This document shows, one piece after another, positions 25,380-34,955 of a stretch of DNA of 52,499 nt. Within the stretch, counting starts at the first letter, position 1; each line of letters opens with the position of its first letter. The notes under the pieces are model-generated. The model made no database searches and had not been told where the DNA came from. It saw nothing but the letters and a program-made list of their open reading frames with translations. Source of the DNA: Bacteroidales bacterium (GTDB taxonomy: Bacteria; Bacteroidota; Bacteroidia; Bacteroidales; JAADGE01); NCBI GenBank assembly GCA_021648725.1, contig JAKISF010000026.1, forward strand, positions 1 to 52,499, given 5' to 3'. A program made the position numbers and the translations under genes.

Positions 25380-28013
25380 TTACTTTATTGAAATATTTTC
25401 TTTAAATGTTTTGTCTGTTTCAGACATTTTATTGTTCTTTTCTCTGTTAATTTGAATTATATTATTATCAATATTATTTTTGTTCTCTTTTTCCCTTTCA
25501 GGAAGTGCATCAAATCTAATTTGTTTACCGTCCCACCATATCGGTTTACCGGAATTATTCAAATCGTTTTCATTAAACATGAAGTTGTCTAACTTTGAAT
25601 CAAAGTCATAAGAGAGTACTTCTTTCGGATTATTCGGGTTTTCATAAGCTTTTCTGACTGCAACAGCAATCCAAGTAAATTGTATGTTTCCTTTACCTGA
25701 GTTATTTTCGGCAACTCCGAAGCCTGATGTTTTTAAGCTTGTAAGATGAATACCTTGTGTTTCTCCTATTGGTGTAACAGTTACAATTACAGGGATTTTA
25801 TCTGAAATAATATTTTTATATTTTTCATCAAATGTTATTGATGCTTTTCCGTTTAATAACTGCCCGGTACCTCTTAAATATATATCGGCACTTGTTGAAA
25901 CAGGAACATAAGTAGGTATTCTTTCGTTATTTCCGTTATTTTCAAGCGAAACTATAAGGTTGTTTGTATATGTTTTTCCGCTAATGTATTGAGCAAAACG
26001 TTCTCCTTTTGTAATTGTACCGTAAATATTCCCTTTGAACCATGCACCTGCTAAATCTCCATAGCTTCCTACTCCTATTCCTATTTTATTATTCTTTCCG
26101 CCACCGCTACCATAGGTTGTTGTACCGTTTGCATAGACACCGTAAGTGGTTAAAGTACTACTTCTATATGCGAGGCTTCCCCAGTAAGAACCAAGTCTTT
26201 CAGCACCTAATATCCCACCTGAACGACCGTTATTGTCATCCCAAAAATGACCTGTTACACCAAAAGTCCAAGAATCTCCGTATGAGGTATAGCCTTCAAC
26301 AGCTTCATTTGTTCCTGTAACAGAGTAATCTGTTCCGTCATTTTGAGCAACGCAACTCCTCCATGCATAAATAGTTGACTGATCGTCTCCGTCAGCAGCA
26401 TCTTCTTTGTGATAAAAGAAGTTTGCTGTAGGAATTGAATGCCCCAAAACTCCGTAGCTGTTCGCAGCAGTTCCGTCATGATGGTAGCCGATAACACCGT
26501 AGCCTGCATCAGAACCGCCGATAACACCGTCACCGTTTCCTGAATAAATAATTGATGACAAATTACTTCCGAGGCCGAGAACTGCATTGCCGTCAGATGT
26601 TCTTGCTACTGAATATAGTCCCCAGCATTGATCTGCGGCTGTTACTCCGTCGGTTCCGGCAAGGACTTGTATTCCGTAAACGGTTTCTGCACTGTCAACT
26701 TCTGCTCTGATTCCCCAAGAGTATGTACCGACTCCTTTTGTAGATGCATATGTGTCAATACCTTCTGAATCTTGTGTATTTCCGATAGCATAAAATGCAC
26801 CACCTATTGTGTAGCCCCTGTTTTGAGTACCTTCTTTATATTTTGAATATCCTTTTACGGCGGTTTGATTTCCTGTTTTTGTAACATCTACGATTAGCTG
26901 ACTGTAAAGACCTGAGTGTGAAGTTGTTGCATTGTCATAGCAATAGTAGTACCCTGCTGTCCAAACATCAGAATAACCGATAATAGCAGCGGTGTTTGCA
27001 TCTCTTCCTGTTCTTCCGAAAATTGCTGTTCTGTTTTTGTCTTCAACCATACCGTAAACAGCAGTTCCGTCAATTGATAAGTCGCTTAATGCGTTAGTGT
27101 AATTTCCGTTATAGCCGAGATATCCGTATGTTTGACTTCCTAAAACATCCGAAAATCCTACAACTGCACTTGTAGGTGATGTTGCAGAAGAGGTAACAAA
27201 GTAACCTCCGTATTGGTTTAAACTTCCGTTGTAATAGAATCCGTATGTTTGATTGTCATCATATATTCTTACATTAGAATTGTCTTGCGGACGGATGTAG
27301 TTTGTTGCGGTAGGCTTGTACCACCACATTGTTTCGCCGCCGGGAGGGGCATTCGGTAATGCTGTCCATGTTGATGCTGTGTTTTTTTTGTATTCTAAAT
27401 CTCCGGCTCTTTCTCTGAACCCGTATCCGGTACTTCCGAATATACCGTCAAAATTAATATATTCTCCGGAGGAAATATTGTTCAGGAAATCGACATTTCC
27501 GTCATTTCTGAAAACAGCCATATCAATTCCGTCATCTTGTATAACATAAAAGGCAGTTCCTATTAAATTATAAACTAAATTGTAGCCTGTTCCGGCAGTA
27601 CCTAAATCAATATTTGTATGTTCAGATAATGAACCTCCTAACTTCACGGTATTTGAAGCGTTTTCGGTTAAGCCGTTTTCGAATGTATATGTTCCGTTTG
27701 TAAATTTTGTCCAGGACGTTCCGGTATAGTAATAGTAGCCCGGAGTTACATCACTTATTGTTGCAGTATTGTATATCATTAAACCTGTTGCCGGACTTGT
27801 TACGGATGTGTTATCACTTGTTCCGGTAAGTGCGACATTCGGTATAAGCAAACCTTTGTTATTAACATCACTCATGTCAAGAATAGAACTGGCATGCGGT
27901 AAACTTCCTGAAGTATTAATACTTACTGATTGAGAATCAGCACTTATGTAAAAGAAAATCAAAGTTATTGCCAACAGAGTTTTTGATAAGTTAATGTTAC
28001 AAGTCATCACCAT
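25380..28013 (-). CDS. Exported glycine/tyrosine-rich repeat protein, tail-fibre-like
   Basis: About 877 residues from the ATG at 28011-28013; the longer frame to 28034 would need a TTG start. A signal peptide (TLLAITLIFFYISADSQ) is followed by HASSILDMSDVNNKGLLIPNV, a motif that opens many Bacteroidota fibre-like proteins. The middle is a long run of irregular beta repeats: GVIGYHHDGTAANSYGVLGH, YGIQVLAGTDG, TAVKGYSKYKEG and similar, with many GYSD/GIQ/YG patterns recalling trimeric fibre shafts. The end is charged and Asn/Lys-rich, and I see neither a T9SS sorting domain nor an S74 chaperone. The gene lies between the M43 protease and the giant GEVED gene with 16 bp to the latter. Function unknown; a surface fibre is a guess. 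Confidence 0.75.
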   Translation of the reverse strand: MVMTCNINLSKTLLAITLIFFYISADSQSVSINTSGSLPHASSILDMSDVNNKGLLIPNVALTGTSDNTSVTSPATGLMIYNTATISDVTPGYYYYTGTSWTKFTNGTYTFENGLTENASNTVKLGGSLSEHTNIDLGTAGTGYNLVYNLIGTAFYVIQDDGIDMAVFRNDGNVDFLNNISSGEYINFDGIFGSTGYGFRERAGDLEYKKNTASTWTALPNAPPGGETMWWYKPTATNYIRPQDNSNVRIYDDNQTYGFYYNGSLNQYGGYFVTSSATSPTSAVVGFSDVLGSQTYGYLGYNGNYTNALSDLSIDGTAVYGMVEDKNRTAIFGRTGRDANTAAIIGYSDVWTAGYYYCYDNATTSHSGLYSQLIVDVTKTGNQTAVKGYSKYKEGTQNRGYTIGGAFYAIGNTQDSEGIDTYASTKGVGTYSWGIRAEVDSAETVYGIQVLAGTDGVTAADQCWGLYSVARTSDGNAVLGLGSNLSSIIYSGNGDGVIGGSDAGYGVIGYHHDGTAANSYGVLGHSIPTANFFYHKEDAADGDDQSTIYAWRSCVAQNDGTDYSVTGTNEAVEGYTSYGDSWTFGVTGHFWDDNNGRSGGILGAERLGSYWGSLAYRSSTLTTYGVYANGTTTYGSGGGKNNKIGIGVGSYGDLAGAWFKGNIYGTITKGERFAQYISGKTYTNNLIVSLENNGNNERIPTYVPVSTSADIYLRGTGQLLNGKASITFDEKYKNIISDKIPVIVTVTPIGETQGIHLTSLKTSGFGVAENNSGKGNIQFTWIAVAVRKAYENPNNPKEVLSYDFDSKLDNFMFNENDLNNSGKPIWWDGKQIRFDALPEREKENKNNIDNNIIQINREKNNKMSETDKTFKENISIK

Positions 28014-28045
28014 GAAATAAAATTTAAAAAGCAAATGTAATAAAT

Positions 28046-29392
28046 TTATTTTGATTTTTCAACTTTAATTTTGTACGATTTAATTTTATTGTAATTTGAG
28101 ATTTTCTGAATATTAATAAAGTATCTTCCTTTACTAATATCATAAAGTAATATGTTTTCCTCATTTTCAATGTTTTCAATGATTTTTTCTTGAATAATTT
28201 TTTCGTTAAAAAAAACAGTTATTTTAATTTTAGGAAACTCATATTCGGATTTTGAGACAGTAATTTTGTATGTTTGAGGTTTTGATGTATTTAAATCAAA
28301 ATATAGCCAATCAAATCTGTCGTAAAATTGTTTTTTTTTGCTCTTTGTGAGAATTTCATGAAATGTATGTGTTTGTATTGTTCTTAAAAAGATTTCGGAA
28401 GCAGTATTTTTTGTATTATCAGGTTCAAAATAATCAAAGTTATAATTCTCAAAGTTTTTATTTTCATCAGACCAATATTTTGAGTATTTATTTTTTGAAG
28501 CTGTATATAGCATTAGTGCAATTTGTTCCTGAGTAAAGTTATTTCTGCATTCTCTGTTTTTTGTATATGACATTATGTTATCTGTAGCAGGCTTATATTC
28601 TTCTCCGTATTTATCTTTTACATTCCGGCCTGTATATTTACAATTATCATCGGTGTAATTTGAAAGATTAGGTTCGGCAGGTGTATCGCATAAACCGTCA
28701 CCTTTTTTTTCGCACATTAAGGTATTTGTTCCCGGAATTAATCTTGTTCTGCTTACAGGTTCACTTTTTATTTTGCTTTTCCAATGTTTATGCGGATGTT
28801 TTAAACCGAGATAATGACCTATTTCATGAGTCAGCGTTGAAGAAGATACACCTTTTGCAATAATAATACCTTTTGAGAATGAATTGTATGTACCCGAAAA
28901 GTTTTTTGGAATATTAAAAACTCGATTCATCTTTAACTTTTCAGCAACATATATATTAATGCACGATTTCGATTTTCTTTTTAAAGTTTGAAAGGGAGCT
29001 TGGTTTAAATATTTAAGTTTAAACAGCCTGTCTTTATCTATATATTCAATATCCGGACGCAGATAAAATCTTATTCCCGTGTTGTTTGTTGAATGATAGT
29101 GATTTAGGTTTCTGAGATGTTCTTTTATTTGTATTTCGGAAAGACCGCCTGTTCCGTCAGATTTTCGATATATCCAAAACTTAACAGGAATTCTGTATTT
29201 AATATTTTCGATATACGGATTATAATTGCAATAATCAAGGTGCAATTTTATTTTCTCATAGTTTCTGAAACTTAAATTTTTTGAAAAAGTTTTTCCGATA
29301 TGTCCGCATATTTCTTCCTGAAAAAATTGTGCATAATTAACAGTTGTAAAAAACAAAAAATAAGATAATATTATTATTCTTTTTAATGACAT
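28046..29392 (-). CDS. Secreted M43-like (pappalysin-type) metalloprotease
   Basis: 448 residues with a signal peptide ending TVNYAQ. The zinc motif HEIGHYLGLKH (H189, E190, H193, H199) fits HExxHxxGxxH of metzincins. Downstream are CDTPAEPNL, DDNCKYTG and the Met-turn NIMSYT, as in the M43 cytophagalysin/pappalysin family, with cysteines that may form disulfides. A C-terminal ~120-residue domain (WLYFDLNTSKPQTYKITV...) looks beta-rich. The sequence ends IKVEKSK without a recognisable T9SS sorting domain, so it may act in the periplasm or leave by another route. It is the first gene of the three-gene exported unit. Its partners could be substrates or structural proteins it processes; that link is inference. 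Confidence 0.85.
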   Translation of the reverse strand: MSLKRIIILSYFLFFTTVNYAQFFQEEICGHIGKTFSKNLSFRNYEKIKLHLDYCNYNPYIENIKYRIPVKFWIYRKSDGTGGLSEIQIKEHLRNLNHYHSTNNTGIRFYLRPDIEYIDKDRLFKLKYLNQAPFQTLKRKSKSCINIYVAEKLKMNRVFNIPKNFSGTYNSFSKGIIIAKGVSSSTLTHEIGHYLGLKHPHKHWKSKIKSEPVSRTRLIPGTNTLMCEKKGDGLCDTPAEPNLSNYTDDNCKYTGRNVKDKYGEEYKPATDNIMSYTKNRECRNNFTQEQIALMLYTASKNKYSKYWSDENKNFENYNFDYFEPDNTKNTASEIFLRTIQTHTFHEILTKSKKKQFYDRFDWLYFDLNTSKPQTYKITVSKSEYEFPKIKITVFFNEKIIQEKIIENIENEENILLYDISKGRYFINIQKISNYNKIKSYKIKVEKSK

Positions 29393-29508
29393 TAAGATAG
29401 GATATAGTTTTAGAACATATTAGGATAATAAACAAATATTAATTTTGATAAAACTAAGATTTTTTGCAACTTTACTGCTTGAAAAATTAAACCATAAAAG
29501 TAATAATT

Positions 29509-30258
29509 ATGAAAAAACTAACAATTATATTTTTAATCAGTCTTTCATTCAGTTTTTCATCTTGCGATATTTTGATGCAAATTCTTGAAGATGCAAGCTC
29601 ACAAACAAGTTTAACAAATTCAGAAGTTGTTAAAGGATTAAAAGAGGCATTAAATGTAGGAACAAATTCTTCTGTTAAGGTTTTAAACGCAAACGACGGA
29701 TATTTTAAAGATAATGCAGTTAAAATTTTACTTCCTCCCGAAGCAAATGTTATTGTAGAAAACATACAAAAAGTTCCGGGTTTGGGACAAAAAGCAATAG
29801 ATGATTTAGTTTTAAGAATTAATCGTTCTGCCGAAGATGCTGCTTCAGAAGCAAAACCTATTTTTATTGATGCCGTAAGAACCATGACAATACAAGACGG
29901 GATGACAATATTGAAAGGTAACAATACAGCTGCAACAACTTATTTAAAAAATAAGACTTATAATAAATTAGTTTCGGCATTTAAGCCTAAAATAAATACT
30001 TCGCTTAATAAAAAGTTAGTGGGAAATATATCTACAAACAAAGCATGGACGGATATAACAACACTATACAATAAGGTTGCCCCTTTTATAGGGAAGCCTA
30101 AAGTTAATACCAGTTTGTCTGATTATGTAACAAGGCGTGCATTAGACGGTTTATTTTTTAAAGTAGGCGAGGAGGAGAAAAAAATCAGAGCCAATCCGCT
30201 GAATTATGTCAGCGACATAATAAAAAAAGTTTTCGGTTATGCCAAAAACAACAAATAA
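29509..30258 (+). CDS. DUF4197 family lipoprotein
   Basis: 249 residues. A lipoprotein signal ends in SFSSC (Cys19). The mature part is mainly helical and matches DUF4197: VVKGLKEALNVGTNSSVKVL near the start, IKILLPPE-like KILLPPEAN, NRSAEDAASEAKPIF, DGMTILKGNNTAAT, and ALDGLFFKVGEEEKKIRANP near the end. The family is widespread in Gram-negative bacteria and has no established function. A TAATTTTG box at 29440-29447 could be its -7 element, and a hairpin terminator follows the stop. Confidence 0.85.
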   Translation: MKKLTIIFLISLSFSFSSCDILMQILEDASSQTSLTNSEVVKGLKEALNVGTNSSVKVLNANDGYFKDNAVKILLPPEANVIVENIQKVPGLGQKAIDDLVLRINRSAEDAASEAKPIFIDAVRTMTIQDGMTILKGNNTAATTYLKNKTYNKLVSAFKPKINTSLNKKLVGNISTNKAWTDITTLYNKVAPFIGKPKVNTSLSDYVTRRALDGLFFKVGEEEKKIRANPLNYVSDIIKKVFGYAKNNK

Positions 30259-30266
30259 TTCTATTT

Positions 30267-30295
30267 AACCGGAAACATAAGTTTTCGGTTTTTTT
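30267..30295 (+). terminator. Terminator of the DUF4197 gene
   Basis: AACCGGAAAC (30267-30276) pairs with GTTTTCGGTT (30281-30290), one G-U pair, with an ATAA loop and then a T-run. It separates the lipoprotein from the aminotransferase, whose ATG is 24 bp further on. Confidence 0.75.
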
Positions 30296-30313
30296 ATTTT
30301 AAAAAGTAAAGTT

Positions 30314-31630
30314 ATGACTAATACACCTATTGATTCAAAAATAGTTAAAAGGATTTTAGAAGAAATGCACTTTGATAATGTTGCAAATGCTTCAATTCGG
30401 GAGATTGTCAGATTAGCAAATAGAATTGAAGAAGAATCCGGAGAGAAGTTTATCAGAATGGAAATGGGAGTTCCCGGTATTGATGTTTCTGAAATAGCAT
30501 TTAATGCTGAAGTTGAAGCCTTTAAATCCGGAGTTGCTTCAAAATATGCTCCCATAGCCGGAATTGAACCTTTAAAAAAAGAAATTTCTCGCTTTGTTAA
30601 AAATTTTCTGGATATTGACATAAGTCCTGAATATTGTTTTACTTCAGTAGGTTCTGCACAAGCCAGTATTGCTTTGTTTATGGTTGCTTGCAGAACAGAC
30701 AAAACAAGAAGAGGAGTGTTATTTATTGACCCCGGTTTTCCTGTTCAAAAACTTCAAATTCAAGTTTTAGGTTATGAGTATGATACTTTTGATGTTTTTA
30801 AGTACAGGGGAGAAAAATTAAGAGCAAAACTTGAAGAATTGATAACTGAGAAAAAAATAAGTTCGATATTATATTCAAACCCGAATAATCCTACCTGGAT
30901 AAGTTTTACGGATGAAGAGTTACAAATTATAGGCGAACTTGCAACAAAATATAATCTTGTAGTTATAGAAGATTTGGCATATTTCGGAATGGATTTCAGA
31001 AAAGATTACTCCGTTCCTGGAGAAGCACCTTTTCAACCTACGATTGCAAAATATACTGATAATTGGACAATGCTTATTTCAAGTTCAAAGGTATTCAGTT
31101 ATGCCGGACAAAGAGTAGGAATGCTGGTTGTTTCCGAAAAGATTTATAATAACAGGTATCCTGATTTGAAGCGTTTTTATACAAGTGACCAATTCGGACA
31201 TTCATTAGTTTATAATGCCCTTTATACATTATCGGCGGGTGTTTCTCATACTCCGCAATACGGTTTGGCAGCATTATTAAAAGCAGTTAATGACGGGAAG
31301 TATAATTTCAGAGATGATGTTAAAGTTTACGGAGAACGTGCAAAAATTATGAAGAAAATGTTTTTAGATGCAGGTTTTGAATTAGTTTACGATAATGATA
31401 TGGGAGAACCCTTAGCCGACGGTTTTTATTTTACAATTTCTTATCCGGGAATGCGAGGAAGCCAATTATTAGAAAACTTGCTTTATCACGGTATAAGTGC
31501 AATTGCATTGCAAACAACCGGAAGCGAAAGACGAGAAGGCTTAAGAGCTTGTGTTTCGCAAATAGGAGAGGAGCAGATACCTGTTTTAGAAGAGCGATTG
31601 AAAAGATTTAAAGAGAATTTCGGACAGTAA
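30314..31630 (+). CDS. Class I/II PLP-dependent aminotransferase
   Basis: 438 residues with the fold-type I pattern. MEMGVPGID is near the start, SVGSAQASIALF in the cofactor-binding loop, YSNPNNPTW the substrate/PLP asparagine motif, VIEDLAYFGMD the aspartate that pairs with the pyridine nitrogen, and SSSKVFSYAGQRVG carries the Schiff-base lysine (K259). The reaction transfers an amino group between an amino acid and a 2-oxo acid. The exact substrate cannot be read from sequence, although aromatic or aspartate-type enzymes are the closest by pattern. Stands alone between two hairpins. Confidence 0.88.
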   Translation: MTNTPIDSKIVKRILEEMHFDNVANASIREIVRLANRIEEESGEKFIRMEMGVPGIDVSEIAFNAEVEAFKSGVASKYAPIAGIEPLKKEISRFVKNFLDIDISPEYCFTSVGSAQASIALFMVACRTDKTRRGVLFIDPGFPVQKLQIQVLGYEYDTFDVFKYRGEKLRAKLEELITEKKISSILYSNPNNPTWISFTDEELQIIGELATKYNLVVIEDLAYFGMDFRKDYSVPGEAPFQPTIAKYTDNWTMLISSSKVFSYAGQRVGMLVVSEKIYNNRYPDLKRFYTSDQFGHSLVYNALYTLSAGVSHTPQYGLAALLKAVNDGKYNFRDDVKVYGERAKIMKKMFLDAGFELVYDNDMGEPLADGFYFTISYPGMRGSQLLENLLYHGISAIALQTTGSERREGLRACVSQIGEEQIPVLEERLKRFKENFGQ

Positions 31631-31632
31631 GT

Positions 31633-31657
31633 TTTCCGAGTTTTTAAAACTCGGAAA
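31633..31657. terminator. Inverted repeat between convergent genes
   Basis: TTTCCGAGTTTT (31633-31644) and AAAACTCGGAAA (31646-31657) are perfect inverted arms with T-rich flanks on both strands, placed exactly between the aminotransferase stop and the flavin reductase stop. Confidence 0.7.
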
Positions 31658-31658
31658 G

Positions 31659-32237
31659 TTATTTTGTTTTCTTTACAGAATATCCGAAAGCTCCCATACG
31701 TTTACCCAAGATATAATAAAATCCGTGAGAATAAGATAAGAGATTTGCTTTATCTAATCTTAATTTTTGTGTTTTAGGGTCAATAAGTTTTTCATCGACA
31801 TTAACATTTACGACTTCGGCAATAAACATATCGTGAGATCCGAGCGGAATTATTTGTGTTACCTTACATTCAAGATTTACCGGAGATTCGCCGATTAATA
31901 CAGTATTAATTTTTCTTGCAGGAACAGGCGTTAAGCGACTTTCTTTAAATTTATCCATGTTTTTTCCGGATTTAACTCCGTTAAAATCCGTAACATAAGA
32001 TAACTTTTCTGTTGTAAGATTAACGACAAATTCCATGTTCTTTTTCAATATTTTGTATGAATGCCTTTCAGGACGAACAGAAATATAGAGCATCGGCGGG
32101 TTTGTGTTTATTGTTCCTGTCCATGAAATTGTAATTATGTTGTATTCTTCGGGATTTGAACCGCAACTTACCATTACTGCCGGAAGCGGGTAGAGGAGAT
32201 TTCCCGGTTGCCATTCTGTTTTTATTATTTGTTTCAT
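31659..32237 (-). CDS. Flavin reductase / flavoredoxin family protein
   Basis: 192 residues covering the flavin reductase-like split-barrel fold. Motifs: PLPAVMVSCGSNPEEYNIITISWTG near the FMN site, PPMLYISVRPERHSY, FVVNLTTEKL, the LECKVTQIIPLGSHDMFIAEV strand pair and the C-terminal YYILGKRMGAFGYS. Members bind FMN and take electrons from NAD(P)H or act as small electron carriers. It starts 10 bp after the stop of the AhpD-like gene on the same strand, so they are likely co-transcribed and both point to redox chemistry. Confidence 0.87.
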   Translation of the reverse strand: MKQIIKTEWQPGNLLYPLPAVMVSCGSNPEEYNIITISWTGTINTNPPMLYISVRPERHSYKILKKNMEFVVNLTTEKLSYVTDFNGVKSGKNMDKFKESRLTPVPARKINTVLIGESPVNLECKVTQIIPLGSHDMFIAEVVNVNVDEKLIDPKTQKLRLDKANLLSYSHGFYYILGKRMGAFGYSVKKTK

Positions 32238-32246
32238 ATTTTTATT

Positions 32247-32510
32247 TTATTGAAATTGCAAATTTAACATATTTTTTACTTCATTGCTGCTTATTCCGGA
32301 AGCTATTGACTTTTTTGCATGAAACCATTGACAATAAACACATCCGTTTACGGTTGAAACAATAGTCATTATTTTTTCAAAAAATGCTTTTGATATTTTC
32401 TTATTTTTAGAAACTCTTCTTATATTTTTAAAATTTTTAAACAGAAAGCCGAAATCATTAAATAACAATGTTGCAGTAAATATTCTTCTCGTAAATTTTT
32501 GTTCGGGCAT
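32247..32510 (-). CDS. Short AhpD/carboxymuconolactone decarboxylase-like protein
   Basis: 87 residues. The motif CVYCQWFHAKK (C57, C60, H64) is the redox-active CxxCxxxH signature of AhpD-like proteins, preceded by IMTIVSTVNG as in the family. The sequence stops at EVKNMLNLQFQ, where related proteins typically continue with a further helical half, so the C-terminal half appears to be missing. The next gene starts 10 bp later. A CAAAGGTA (minus-strand TACCTTTG) box lies at 32534-32541. It may be a functional minimal form or a truncated gene. Confidence 0.65.
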   Translation of the reverse strand: MPEQKFTRRIFTATLLFNDFGFLFKNFKNIRRVSKNKKISKAFFEKIMTIVSTVNGCVYCQWFHAKKSIASGISSNEVKNMLNLQFQ

Positions 32511-32576
32511 TTTTGTTTATTTTTTTTGCAATACAAAGGTATAAATATATCTTAGACAAATAATAATTCAGAAAAA

Positions 32577-33344
32577 ATGAAAGACAGAATAACATTACAA
32601 AATAAGAAGGCTTTAATAACCGGAGCAACAAAGGGAATAGGAAATGCAATTGCAAAAGAATTTGCAGAACTTGGTGCCGAACTTGCCGTAGTTGCAAGAA
32701 GTAAGAATGAATTAAACGCAATGCTTAAGGAGTATTCCGAAAAAGGAATTAAGATTTTCGGAATACAGGCGGATGTTAGTAAACGTAGTGATTATCAAAA
32801 AATTACAGATAAAATAAGTGAGAGGTGGGGAAGCCTTGATATTTTTGTGAACAATGTAGGAACAAATATCAGAAAACCGACAACAGATTATAATTATAAT
32901 GAATATGACCATATAATGCATACAAATCTCAGGTCGGCTTTTGAGTTAAGTCGATTACTGTTTCCTTGTTTAGAGAAGTCAAATCAAGCAAGCGTTGTGT
33001 TTGTATCTTCCGTTGCCGGGCAAATTCATTTAAAAACAGGTTCAATTTATGCTATGACAAAAGCAGCTATCAATCAGCTTACAAAAAACCTTGCAGTAGA
33101 GTGGGCAAAAGATAATATAAGAGTAAATGCCGTTGCTCCTTGGTATATCAGAACTCCTTTAGCAGAAACTGTGTTAAAAGATATGGCTTATAAACAAGCT
33201 GTTTTAAGTCGTACACCCATGAATAAAATAGGAGAACCGGAAGATGTTGCGGCAGCAGTTTCGTTTTTTTGTATGCCTGCCGCAAAATACATTACCGGGC
33301 AAATCCTTAGTGTTGACGGCGGGTTTACTGTAAATGGATTTTAA
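32577..33344 (+). CDS. Short-chain dehydrogenase/reductase (tropinone-reductase-like)
   Basis: 255 residues, a complete classical SDR. The Rossmann motif TGATKGIG (15-22), NNVG, the serine in FVSSVAGQ, and Y158-x-x-x-K162 (YAMTK) are all present. The late motif [16 protein letters not shown] is typical. It should oxidise or reduce an alcohol/ketone with NAD(P)(H). The pattern around [14 protein letters not shown] resembles the tropinone-reductase-like subgroup, but many such proteins have other substrates. It is divergent from the AhpD-like/flavin reductase pair, which may mean shared control. Confidence 0.9.
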   Translation: MKDRITLQNKKALITGATKGIGNAIAKEFAELGAELAVVARSKNELNAMLKEYSEKGIKIFGIQADVSKRSDYQKITDKISERWGSLDIFVNNVGTNIRKPTTDYNYNEYDHIMHTNLRSAFELSRLLFPCLEKSNQASVVFVSSVAGQIHLKTGSIYAMTKAAINQLTKNLAVEWAKDNIRVNAVAPWYIRTPLAETVLKDMAYKQAVLSRTPMNKIGEPEDVAAAVSFFCMPAAKYITGQILSVDGGFTVNGF

Positions 33345-33384
33345 CCATTTAAAATCTTTGTTTTGATTGTATTTGATGCTGAGT

Positions 33385-34938
33385 TTAATCTTTTTTATTA
33401 ATCATTTCTGCACATCTTTCTCCGTCAACAGCTGATGAAATAATGCCGCCGGCATATCCTGCTCCTTCACCGCAAGGATATAAATTTTTAATTTGCGGAT
33501 GTTGTAAAGTTTCTTTGTCTCTGGGTATGCGAATCGGAGAAGATGTTCTGGATTCTACCCCGAGAAGAATTGCTTCATTTGTTAAAAAACCTTTCATCCG
33601 TTTCCCGAAATTTTTAAAAGCAATTTGTAACCTTTTACTTATATGTTCGGGTAACCAAAAGTGCAAAGGCGAGGAAATAACTCCGGGATGATAAGACGTT
33701 TCCGGTAAAAAAGGCGATAATTTACTGTTTACAAAATCATGTAACCTTTGTGCGGGAGCAATAAGTCCGTTTCCTCCGTTCAAGAAAGCTGTTTTTTCTA
33801 AATTTTCTTGAAACTTTAATCCTGCAAGCACACCGTATTTCTCTGTTTCGGGAAAATCTTCAACTTTAATTTCAACAACCATTCCCGAGTTAGCAAACTT
33901 AGAATTACGTTTTGAAGGCGACATACCGTTTACAACCGTTTCGCCCGGAGCCGTAGATGCAGGAACTATAAATCCGCCCGGACACATACAAAATGAATAA
34001 ACACCTCTGCCGTTAACTTGCGAAACTAAATTATATGCAGCGGCAGGTAAATAATCACTTCTTATTTTGCAACTGTATTGAATGCTGTCAATCAACCCTT
34101 GCGGATGTTCAACTCTTACACCCATTGCAAATGATTTTGCTTCAAGCAGAATATTTTTTTTATGAAGTAATTCAAAAATATCTCTTGCAGAATGTCCTGT
34201 TGCTAAAATAACTGCTTTTCCGAGAACTTTATCTCCGGCTTGAGTTACAACACCTTTAATTGTATTGTTTTCTATAATAAAATCGTCAATACGAGTATTA
34301 AAACGTACTTCTCCGCCGGCGTTTATAATTGATTCTCTTATTTTTACAATAATTCCCGGTAATTTATTGGTTCCGATATGCGGATGAGCATCCGACAATA
34401 TATTTTTCCCTGCTCCGTGAAATTTTAATATATCCAGAATGCGTTTAACATCTCCTCTTTTTTTTGAACGAGTGTATAATTTTCCGTCGGAAAAAGTACC
34501 TGCACCGCCTTCTCCGAAACAATAATTTGAATCAGGATTTACGCCTTTATTTGTATTTATATCTTGAATGTCGCGCTTTCGTTCACTGACATCTTTTCCT
34601 CTTTCAAATATTATAGGTTTTAAACCTTTTTCAATTAATTTTAATGCAGCAAATAAGCCGGCAGGTCCGGCACCTACTATAATAACTTCGGGTTTTTCGG
34701 AAACATCATTTAACTTTAAATTGAATTCTTCCGGCTTCACATAAGCTTCGTCCCACCAAACTTCCATTTGTAAATTCACCATAACAAACTTCTTTCTGGC
34801 ATCAATTGATTTCTTAAGAACTTCGATTCGGGTAATGTCATTTTCATCAATTTCAAGATGTTTTGCTGCATCTTTTTTATAATGTTTAATATTTGATGCG
34901 TTTTTAGGAGGCAAACGCAATGCAATTATCTTTTTCAT
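33385..34938 (-). CDS. FAD-dependent dehydrogenase, COG2509 type
   Basis: About 517 residues from the ATG at 34936-34938; the frame extends to a TTG at 34944 that is not needed. An N-terminal ~90-residue domain (IIALRLPPKN, KKSIDARKKFVMVNLQMEVW) precedes the FAD-binding motif VIIVGAGPAGLFAALKLIEKG. Further landmarks are ERGKDVSERKRDI, YCFGEGGAGTFSDGKLYTR, ATGHSARDIFELL, CMCPGGFIVPAST and the C-terminal PCGEGAGYAGGIISSAVDG. This matches the widespread COG2509 flavoprotein family, whose physiological substrate is not established. A CAAAGTTA box (minus-strand TAACTTTG) at 34965-34972 is a possible -7 element. Confidence 0.88.
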   Translation of the reverse strand: MKKIIALRLPPKNASNIKHYKKDAAKHLEIDENDITRIEVLKKSIDARKKFVMVNLQMEVWWDEAYVKPEEFNLKLNDVSEKPEVIIVGAGPAGLFAALKLIEKGLKPIIFERGKDVSERKRDIQDINTNKGVNPDSNYCFGEGGAGTFSDGKLYTRSKKRGDVKRILDILKFHGAGKNILSDAHPHIGTNKLPGIIVKIRESIINAGGEVRFNTRIDDFIIENNTIKGVVTQAGDKVLGKAVILATGHSARDIFELLHKKNILLEAKSFAMGVRVEHPQGLIDSIQYSCKIRSDYLPAAAYNLVSQVNGRGVYSFCMCPGGFIVPASTAPGETVVNGMSPSKRNSKFANSGMVVEIKVEDFPETEKYGVLAGLKFQENLEKTAFLNGGNGLIAPAQRLHDFVNSKLSPFLPETSYHPGVISSPLHFWLPEHISKRLQIAFKNFGKRMKGFLTNEAILLGVESRTSSPIRIPRDKETLQHPQIKNLYPCGEGAGYAGGIISSAVDGERCAEMINKKD

Positions 34939-34955
34939 CTTCAATTTTTTAAATA

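Noticed and set aside
28046-28120. T9SS sorting domain at the end of the M43-like protease
   Set aside because: The C-terminus lacks the YPNP motif and the terminal strand pattern seen in the two giant proteins.
29487-29924. 145-codon minus-strand frame over the DUF4197 gene
   Set aside because: Antisense shadow; the plus-strand frame has a lipobox and matches DUF4197.
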